Assembly: GCF_018145875.1 (NCBI RefSeq)
Contig: NZ_JAGSSV010000006.1
Coordinates: 110,510 to 174,509, forward strand
Length of the DNA: 64,000 bases
Source: Marinomonas vulgaris
GTDB taxonomy: Bacteria; Pseudomonadota; Gammaproteobacteria; Pseudomonadales; Marinomonadaceae
Direction: 5' to 3'
Under the pieces are notes generated by a model, which saw nothing but the letters and a program-made list of their open reading frames with translations, was not told the origin of the DNA and did not search any database. Shown piece by piece: positions 58,785 to 64,000 of the stretch (within the stretch, counting starts at the first letter, position 1; every line of letters starts with the position of its first letter). The position numbers were made by a program, and so were the translations under genes.

Positions 58785-59618
58785 ATGGAAATTGTTAGCC
58801 TCAAAACCTTTAAAACCGTCGTCGATGAAGGTGGTGTAAAAAGCGCGTCTATCGCCCTTAACACAGTGCCGTCTAATGTCTCGATGCGCATACAAAAGCT
58901 CGAAAATGAATTAGACATCAAGCTGTTTACGTTGCAAGGACGCAAGCTCGAACTGACACCAAACGGCTCCTTGCTCTATGGCTATGCTCAACAAATACTT
59001 CAGCTAGAGTACCAAGCTAGGACGGCTATTTTGACCAACAAAGGACGCAGCGAACTCAAAATTGGCACCACTGAAACTTTTGCGGCCGTTCATTTGCCTT
59101 ATACACTCAAGCAATTGAAAAAAACGCACCCGCATATCGCGGCTAAAATCCACACCGCCACCAGTGCCAACCTAATTTCCGCCGTACTAAGCAATAAAAT
59201 AGACTGCGCCTTCGTGGGCATTCAAGTAACACACAAAAACCTAATATCTCGGCCTATCATCGAGGAACCGCTGGTTTTAGTGGAACCGGCTGATCAGGAT
59301 TACAACCCTGTTATGATTGTTCGAGACATCGGTTGTGGTTATCGGCACGCGGCGCTTGATTGGCAACAAACCGCTGGACGAGGCAGCGAAGAGGTTATGA
59401 CAATGGGCAGCGTCGAAGGCGTACTCGGCTGCATTGCCGCAGGCTTGGGTTATACCGTGATTGGGGAAGGCATGCTAAAAAATAGCCGCTATGAGGCCTC
59501 TTTGATTGCTCGGCCGGCGACTCAACACCAAGAGCCGTTTAAAATATCGCTCATCTATCAAAACGATAATCCATTGGCCGAGGACATTCTCGCCATTGCT
59601 ACCTTGTTTGAATCATAA
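58785..59618 (+). CDS. LysR-family regulator (of the MFS gene)
   Basis: A 277-residue LTTR. The helix-turn-helix is at about 5-60 (LKTFKTVVDEGGVKSASIAL, SNVSMRIQKLENELDIKLF); the effector domain begins about 90 (LKIGTTETFAAVHLPYTLKQ). Divergent from the MFS transporter. Ends before a short repeat and a terminator. Confidence 0.9.
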   Translation: MEIVSLKTFKTVVDEGGVKSASIALNTVPSNVSMRIQKLENELDIKLFTLQGRKLELTPNGSLLYGYAQQILQLEYQARTAILTNKGRSELKIGTTETFAAVHLPYTLKQLKKTHPHIAAKIHTATSANLISAVLSNKIDCAFVGIQVTHKNLISRPIIEEPLVLVEPADQDYNPVMIVRDIGCGYRHAALDWQQTAGRGSEEVMTMGSVEGVLGCIAAGLGYTVIGEGMLKNSRYEASLIARPATQHQEPFKISLIYQNDNPLAEDILAIATLFES

Positions 59619-59665
59619 AAAGTTCAGTCATAGAGAGTTTAGGTATAAAAAGTTCAGGCATAAAA
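59613..59665 (+). repeat. Three to four imperfect 15-16 base tandem repeats
   Basis: TCATAAAAAGTTCAG, TCATAGAGAGTTTAGG, TATAAAAAGTTCAGG and CATAAAAA follow one another from the end of the LysR gene into the terminator. Confidence 0.6.
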
Positions 59666-59668
59666 AAA

Positions 59669-59689
59669 AACAGGCCAAAATAGCCTGTT
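59669..59689. terminator. Bidirectional rho-independent terminator
   Basis: AACAGGC / GCCTGTT with a 7-base loop; nine Ts follow on the minus strand and TTTCTT on the plus. Separates the LysR and DUF302 genes. Confidence 0.88.
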
Positions 59690-59720
59690 TCTTATACAAC
59701 CACTTAGGTAACGCCCTTGC

Positions 59721-60170
59721 TTACTGAGCCGCTGCCGAGGTTATGCCTTTTAGCGCACCGGACACTTTATCAATCACAGCGTCACAACCTTTTACATTAT
59801 GCAGCGTTTTTAGGTATTGAGGGTTTTGATAAGTCACCCATACTTTCTGATCTTGGTCTTCGCTCACCAACACTTTTAACGGCAAATCTATACCGATCGT
59901 TTGTGAGCATTCCATCAGTTTATTACCGATCACCGGACTGCCGAAAATCAGCACCTGTATTGGGCGCAATTCCAAATCCATCTTATGGGCATTGGCTTCA
60001 TGATCAATACGAGCAAAGACATTAAGCCCTTTGCTTTCGACGATGGACACCAATTTATCCGTTGTTGCCTGAACAGAGTGCGCACTTTCTTGTGACAATA
60101 AAGGCTCCACCGCATTCGCCGCCACAGGACACAAAATAACCGCCGCACTTAAACACATAGACTTAAACAT
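59721..60170 (-). CDS. Secreted DUF302 protein
   Basis: A 149-residue protein with a signal peptide (MFKSMCLSAAVILCPVAANA, cleavage near residue 20) and a DUF302 domain: LVSIVESKGLNVFARIDHEA, LRPIQVLIFGSPVIGNKLM and LPLKVLVSEDQDQKVWVTY. The DUF302 fold binds unknown ligands in the periplasm. Good AAGGAG ribosome site. Stands alone. Confidence 0.85.
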   Translation of the reverse strand: MFKSMCLSAAVILCPVAANAVEPLLSQESAHSVQATTDKLVSIVESKGLNVFARIDHEANAHKMDLELRPIQVLIFGSPVIGNKLMECSQTIGIDLPLKVLVSEDQDQKVWVTYQNPQYLKTLHNVKGCDAVIDKVSGALKGITSAAAQ

Positions 60171-60354
60171 ACCGACTCCTTCTTATATTAGATAAAGCCA
60201 ATTAGACAGTATAAAGTCCTAGTGTACAAACCAATGCGTGTAAAGGTTCAGCAAGCGCCACTCCAAACGAACACTTTTTTACAACGAAGCGACTTCCCAC
60301 TCAGTGCGTTATCGTCGTTAAAACCCTCTTTTACGGCACACAGCTCAATGGTGA

Positions 60355-60873
60355 CTAAGCGCTATAAGCACCCGCTGAGTAATGAAGCTCATAACTGTGG
60401 CTATAAATTTCTAGGATATTGCCAAATGGGTCTTCCATGTAAATCATGCGGTAAGGCTTTTCACCTGGATAATAGTAACGCGGTGCTTTCATGCGTTTTT
60501 TACCGCCAGCCGCCACAATGCGCTCCGCTAACTCTTCAACATTCGGATCTTGTACACAAAAATGGAAGATGCCTGTTTTCCAATACTCAAAATTGTCTTC
60601 AGGGTTTTCTTGGTTTTTAAATTCGAACAGCTCAACGCCGATACGATCTCCCGTGGACAAATGCGCAATGCGGAAACGTTCCCAACCAGCGCCAAATACT
60701 TCCGAGCACATTTCGCCTATTGCAGAGTCATCTTCTAGGATCTCAGTTGGCTCCATAATGATGTACCAGCCTAATACTTCCGTATAAAATTTTACCGCCG
60801 CCTCTAAGTCAGGCACAGAAATACCAAGGTGAGAAAAGGTTCTTGGATAAGGTAGATGTTGTGGTGTTGTCAT
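60355..60873 (-). CDS. VOC-family protein (lactoylglutathione lyase / dioxygenase-like)
   Basis: A 172-residue VOC-fold protein: FSHLGISVPDLEAAVKFYTE and GIFHFCVQDPNVEELAERI carry conserved metal-site histidines; IYMEDPFGNILEIYSHSYE supplies the final glutamate. The fold allows glyoxalase, dioxygenase or resistance functions. It is divergent from a LysR gene that probably controls it. Confidence 0.87.
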   Translation of the reverse strand: MTTPQHLPYPRTFSHLGISVPDLEAAVKFYTEVLGWYIIMEPTEILEDDSAIGEMCSEVFGAGWERFRIAHLSTGDRIGVELFEFKNQENPEDNFEYWKTGIFHFCVQDPNVEELAERIVAAGGKKRMKAPRYYYPGEKPYRMIYMEDPFGNILEIYSHSYELHYSAGAYSA

Positions 60874-60931
60874 AATAACCTCAAACTTGAAAGGGTGGAT
60901 TCCCTTTGATGAGGCTCACTATACGGAGGCC

Positions 60932-60966
60932 TTATAATTATTTGAAATTATCGATTGTTATAATTA
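60932..60966. promoter_or_regulatory. Repeated TTATAATTA boxes in the VOC/LysR intergenic region
   Basis: TTATAATTA occurs at 60932 and 60958 (26 bases apart), and ATAATT ... AATTAT (60934-60951) is a 6-base inverted repeat. Position and spacing resemble LysR regulator sites in a divergent promoter. Confidence 0.4.
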
Positions 60967-61000
60967 CAATAATTTTATGTTATCAAAAGACGGCTAACCT

Positions 61001-61888
61001 ATGCTAAACCCCCTGTGGTTACACACCTTTAAAACCTTGGTTGACGTTGGGCACTTTACACAAACCGCTGAAAAACTGCACATGACACAACCAGGCGTTA
61101 GCCAACACATTAAAAAGCTAGAAAGCGCCGCTGGCCACTCTCTTATTCGTCGTGAAAACAAAGGCTTTGAGCTCACAGAGCAAGGGCGCATTGTGTATGA
61201 CTATGCGCTAAAAATACGGGATGATGAGGCCAAGCTAATGGAAAGCTTGAGCTTTGACGACCCCTATTCCGGTGTATGTAAACTGTCTTGTTCTGGGTCA
61301 CTGGCGCTCTTGCTGTATCCCCAATTACTGTCGCTGCAACAAACCTACCCCAACTTAAACATTCACCTAGAAGCGGCGCCGAATCAGAAGATATTAAACG
61401 ATGTGCAATCAGCTAACGTAGATTTCGGCATAGTTACTCAAACCCCGAGTAACCTGTATGACAGCACCATAATTGGCGAGGAAGATTTATGTTTACTGCT
61501 CCCGAAGGCGTATAAAAACCAGCCTATTAACGAGAAACTATTGTTTGATTGTGGGCTCATCAAGCACCCAGATGCCCTGCATTACTTATCTTTGTATTTT
61601 TCCCTTTGTGGCGATCAAGCATTAGCAGGCATCAATGTCGACACCATACCCACCGTTGGCTACATTAACCAACTCAGCCAAATCCTCCTCCCCGTCGCCA
61701 AAGGGCTAGGCTTTACCGTATTACCCGCCAGCGCCTTAGAAAACTTCCCCGACAAAGACCAAATCCACATTGCAAAGACCAAACGCAACGTGAAAGAAAC
61801 CCTCTACCTCGTACAAAAACGCAACCGGCAACTGCCCCATAGATACCAAACCATCAGCGATTTACTAAAGGGAATTTTTGCAACTTAA
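61001..61888 (+). CDS. LysR-family regulator (of the VOC gene)
   Basis: A 295-residue LTTR with HTH at about 5-60 (FKTLVDVGHFTQTAEKLHMT QPGV, then HIKKLESAAGHSLIRR) and a substrate-binding-like domain from about 90 (CKLSCSGSLALLLYPQLLSL). Divergent from the VOC protein. The 294 bases after it (to 62182) hold nothing I recognise and mark the edge of the toxin-antitoxin patch. Confidence 0.9.
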   Translation: MLNPLWLHTFKTLVDVGHFTQTAEKLHMTQPGVSQHIKKLESAAGHSLIRRENKGFELTEQGRIVYDYALKIRDDEAKLMESLSFDDPYSGVCKLSCSGSLALLLYPQLLSLQQTYPNLNIHLEAAPNQKILNDVQSANVDFGIVTQTPSNLYDSTIIGEEDLCLLLPKAYKNQPINEKLLFDCGLIKHPDALHYLSLYFSLCGDQALAGINVDTIPTVGYINQLSQILLPVAKGLGFTVLPASALENFPDKDQIHIAKTKRNVKETLYLVQKRNRQLPHRYQTISDLLKGIFAT

Positions 61889-62182
61889 TGATTTTTTAGA
61901 TGATAGAGAGGTAATTTTGTTGTAAGCCACATTAACTCTTGGGGCTCTATGGAATCTGGGCACTACTTTTTATCATCGTTCAAGCCTATGGCTTCTTATA
62001 GACCCTGAGTAATACTGTCAAATGCACTCGTTATTCTGTTTCTCTAACGCTCTAACTACCCATATTTTGACTAATTTGGAAAAGAGTTTCTGTCGGCCTT
62101 GATCAAATTAGCCTGCTCATTCTTGCCAAACATTGCTTGCTACAATCAGTGAGGAACGACCGATGACCAACGGCTTTAAACC

Positions 62183-62428
62183 TTAGTTGATTTGCTTATT
62201 AGCAGCTTGTTGCTCCAATCTTTCGACTAGCCAAACCTTGATAATGGATTGGCGTGTTACACCAATACGGCTCGCTTCTTTATCGAGAGAGTCAATTACC
62301 CAAGATGGGAAATCCACATTCACTCTTTTCTGTGTTTGATTAGGTCGAGATGTGGTTGATAAATCTAAATCATCAAGTACATCGTCTTCGTTGTCATCGA
62401 ATTTTTGATCAAATTGTTCAGCTTTCAT
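62183..62428 (-). CDS. brnA: BrnA-family antitoxin
   Basis: An 81-residue protein starting MKAEQFDQKFDDNEDDVLDD (acidic) and ending in a CopG/ribbon-helix-helix DNA-binding segment: KRVNVDFPSWVIDSLDKEAS then GVTRQSIIKVWLVERLE. ATG 62428 overlaps the end of the toxin gene by 11 bases. BrnA neutralises BrnT and represses the operon. Confidence 0.9.
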   Translation of the reverse strand: MKAEQFDQKFDDNEDDVLDDLDLSTTSRPNQTQKRVNVDFPSWVIDSLDKEASRIGVTRQSIIKVWLVERLEQQAANKQIN

Positions 62429-62681
62429 ATATTGATACCTCTGCTTTACGTGAGCGTCTAACTGAGATAATTCTAATTGTGTCTTCACGATATGTAATAA
62501 CAGCAGACCAGAATTTATCGGCAATAGTTCCTATAATTAAGTAGCGTTGCTCACCTTCAGACTTTGCTTTTACTTGAAGTAAGTCAGGATCAGACCAAAG
62601 CTCTTGAGCATCAATGAAGTTTATTCCATGCTTATTCAAGTTGGTGCTACTTTTATTTGTGTCAAATTCAAACTTATACAT
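62418..62681 (-). CDS. brnT: BrnT-family toxin (ribonuclease)
   Basis: An 87-residue RelE-fold toxin: YKFEFDTNKSSTNLNKHGIN, FIDAQELWSD, EQRYLIIGTIADKFWSAVIT and the C-terminal RIISVRRSRKAEVSIYES are the BrnT pattern. BrnT is a ribonuclease that inhibits translation in Brucella. Toxin-first order, as in known brnTA operons. Confidence 0.92.
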   Translation of the reverse strand: MYKFEFDTNKSSTNLNKHGINFIDAQELWSDPDLLQVKAKSEGEQRYLIIGTIADKFWSAVITYREDTIRIISVRRSRKAEVSIYES

Positions 62682-62698
62682 GGGATAAAAAATATACC

Positions 62699-62711
62699 TT
62701 TATTGAATAAA
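62699..62711. promoter_or_regulatory. Palindrome TTTATT-G-AATAAA in the brnTA promoter
   Basis: A perfect 6-base inverted repeat 18 bases upstream of brnT. On the minus strand TTGATA and TATATT flank it as possible -35 and -10 elements (15-base spacing), consistent with autorepression by BrnA. The remaining gap to 63039 holds the attC-like motif and the next promoter, described separately. Confidence 0.45.
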
Positions 62712-62885
62712 TATCAAGATGTAACCAGAAGCTATTCGACGCCCATTGTAAAAATTGGCACAAACGTAGCCACTCGGTCTCAAATTCTACTTACGAGGCT
62801 TAAGGGCCTTTCATTATCGGCCATATAGGTTCAGGAATTACTACAGACTATAGTTACATAACATTCTAATAGCCCGCATGCGCGT

Positions 62886-62900
62886 ATAACGCAAAGTTCA
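62886..62900 (+). other. attC-like end motif, copy 1
   Basis: ATAACGCAAAGTTCA, matching the second copy at 63557 at ATAACGC-NN-AGTT-N-A. The form resembles the R''-L'' end of integron attC sites. Lies 140 bases before a toxin-antitoxin pair. A matching closing end (GCGTTA type) was not clearly found; GGCGCTAA about 25 bases on is the nearest. Confidence 0.35.
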
Positions 62901-62980
62901 TTTGCAGACTGCTGGCGCTAATTTGGGAACCCTAAATTCGTGACAGTAGGAGCTCAGTTGGAACGCTTTCCTATGACTCT

Positions 62981-63010
62981 CATTGCTACAAATGTAGCAA
63001 TCCGCTACAC
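62981..63010 (+). promoter_or_regulatory. Promoter and operator of the ParD-like/RelE pair
   Basis: Perfect 9-base inverted repeat ATTGCTACA-AA-TGTAGCAAT (62981-63000). Its left arm contains TTGCTA (-35), and TACACT (63005-63010) is a -10 at 17-base spacing. The operator therefore covers the -35 and spacer, typical of toxin-antitoxin autoregulation. Confidence 0.7.
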
Positions 63011-63039
63011 TTCTTTTACCACACTAGGGAGATTTTATT

Positions 63040-63261
63040 ATGTCTACTGCAAGTATTCGACTTGACCAAGATTTGGTTGATAAGGCGGCTATTATGGCTA
63101 AAGCCCTAAACCGTACAACACCAAAACAAATTGAACACTGGGCTAAAATCGGTGAAATGATGGAAGATAACCCCAATTTACCCTATGAGTTTGTAAAACA
63201 AGCAATCATTGCCAAAGCCGAAAAAGAAGCAGGTAAACTTGAGGAATACAACTTTGGCTAA
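63040..63261 (+). CDS. ParD-like antitoxin
   Basis: A 73-residue protein: SIRLDQDLVDKAAIMAKALN, then TPKQIEHWAKIGEMMEDNPN, as in the ParD-like antitoxin group. The N-terminal part is probably a ribbon-helix-helix. AGGGAG ribosome site. Overlaps the toxin start by 8 bases. Confidence 0.85.
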   Translation: MSTASIRLDQDLVDKAAIMAKALNRTTPKQIEHWAKIGEMMEDNPNLPYEFVKQAIIAKAEKEAGKLEEYNFG

Positions 63262-63529
63262 GATTACTCAAGTTCTTCAAACACCTACCTTTAAAAAAGC
63301 GGTCAAAAAACTACACAAAAACCAAAAGGCGGATCTAGATAACGCGATCAAAGAACTGATTGAAGATCCGCTTTTAGGACAGCAAAAGAAAGGCGATTTA
63401 TCCTTCCTTCGCGTGTATAAATTTAAAATGGTGAAACAACTTATATTACTTGGTTATAGTTACGAAGATGGCACAGTTACTCTCGAACTGATGGCTTTAG
63501 GTTCTCATGAGAATTTTATCGCGATATGA
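63254..63529 (+). CDS. RelE/ParE-family toxin
   Basis: A 91-residue toxin beginning at TTG 63254 (MAKITQVLQTPTFKKAVKKL) inside the antitoxin's last codons. ADLDNAIKELIEDPLLGQQK, LRVYKFKMVKQLILLGYSYE and LELMALGSHENF follow the RelE/ParE pattern. A longer frame from 63209 was rejected because the overlap arrangement favours the TTG. Confidence 0.83.
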   Translation: MAKITQVLQTPTFKKAVKKLHKNQKADLDNAIKELIEDPLLGQQKKGDLSFLRVYKFKMVKQLILLGYSYEDGTVTLELMALGSHENFIAI

Positions 63530-63556
63530 AAAATATCTTCTGAACTGACATGCATC

Positions 63557-63571
63557 ATAACGCCCAGTTAA
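63557..63571 (+). other. attC-like end motif, copy 2
   Basis: ATAACGCCCAGTTAA, the second copy of the motif at 62886, about 100 bases before the decayed StbDE pair. ATAACGCCCAGTTAA closely resembles the first end of many integron cassette attC sites; the partner end is not evident. Confidence 0.4.
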
Positions 63572-63658
63572 CCTACGCTTCCGCGCCGAACTGCTTGTCA
63601 AACTGCTTTAACACAACAAAAATGGATTTATTAAACGATCTAATAAGAGACCTTTAAA

Positions 63659-63739
63659 ATGACCACTAGAATTTTAGCTGATGTTGCAGCCAGTATCACT
63701 GAGTTCAAAGCAAATCCAATGAAAGTACCATTTCGGTAA
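63659..63739 (+). pseudogene. Truncated StbD/YefM-type antitoxin remnant
   Basis: Only 26 codons remain: MTTRILADVAASITEFKANP, the typical start of StbD-type (Phd/YefM) antitoxins, then MKVPFR and a stop. The usual protein is about 80 residues, so most of the gene is deleted. The broken toxin begins 6 bases later. Confidence 0.8.
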
Positions 63740-63745
63740 ATATTG

Positions 63746-63921
63746 ATGACTTATAATCTCGAATTCAAGAAAAGCGCACTAAAAAATAGAACAAACTAGC
63801 TAGGCGCTACACTCAAAAGTCAATTTAAGAAAAACTAATTGAACGCCTAACTAATCCTCACATACTAGGATCTAAGCTATCAGGCGCAGACAATATATAT
63901 AAAATTAAGCTTCGCCAATCT
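63746..63921 (+). pseudogene. Frameshifted StbE/RelE-type toxin remnant
   Basis: The start MTYNLEFKKSALK matches StbE/RelE toxins. A 4-base duplication (CTAGCTAG near 63799) and a base lost in an A-run (near 63830) break the frame; in the restored frame KLIERLTNPHILGSKLSGAD and NIYKIKLRQS are clearly StbE, after which similarity stops. Beyond it, to 64000, nothing is recognised. Confidence 0.8.
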
Positions 63922-64000
63922 AGGGAAGATGCGAATAAGTCCCGCGCATGAGACAATTCATTTTTAACCTTCGAGCCTGACCATGTCACATCAACTCACT

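Overview
The window looks like a chromosomal segment of a marine, salt-adapted gammaproteobacterium of the Oceanospirillales type, with Marinomonas as the best guess. This is an inference from gene content: an ectoine operon with its dedicated aspartokinase, a polar-flagellum type sodium motor (pomA/pomB), a sodium-symport transporter, a betaine-type ABC importer, the xseB-ispA-dxs block known from Pseudomonas relatives, and moderate GC. No rRNA, tRNA, CRISPR array, prophage or insertion sequence was recognised.

Layout. 1-8.4 kb is a lipopolysaccharide inner-core locus: hldE (3' end cut by the window), an AGE-family sugar epimerase, hldD, waaF, two glycosyltransferases and a convergent YejM/PbgA-like membrane protein. 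The part from about 4.7 to 8.45 kb is clearly AT-richer than its flanks. 8.5-16.4 kb holds housekeeping genes: sulfurtransferase, TlyA, MATE exporter, a Lon-family protease, upp, and a LysE exporter with a TetR/RutR-like regulator. 16.6-22.2 kb is the glyoxylate shunt (aceA, glcB) with a divergent XRE/ScfR-type regulator. 22.3-27.5 kb carries a divergent PRPP-synthase-family protein, an unknown protein, HupE and a CHASE-GGDEF-EAL protein.

27.6-42.6 kb is dominated by osmoadaptation: ask-ectC-ectB-ectA (minus strand), an NSS sodium symporter, and a MarR regulator followed by a proX-proW-proV type importer. Inside it (34.0-38.5 kb) is a light-response cluster: a MerR regulator of the LitR/CarH family without an obvious B12 motif, facing an FAD protein, a DUF523-DUF1722 protein and a photolyase, with repeated TTGTACAA-type boxes between them. 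42.6-48.6 kb holds dapB, pomA-pomB and xseB-ispA-dxs.

48.7-60.9 kb is an accessory catabolic region. A tight six-gene minus-strand operon (MetC-like lyase, VOC protein, FAD amine oxidase, HyuA, HyuB, SDR) faces an IclR regulator. I recognise the parts but not the pathway, and it is the best candidate for an undescribed system here. Two small LysR-controlled units follow (an MFS transporter and a VOC dioxygenase-fold protein). 62-64 kb is a toxin-antitoxin patch: BrnTA, a ParD-like/RelE pair with a clear promoter-operator, and a decayed StbDE pair, with a shared ATAACGC-NN-AGTT-N-A motif upstream of the last two that resembles integron attC ends.
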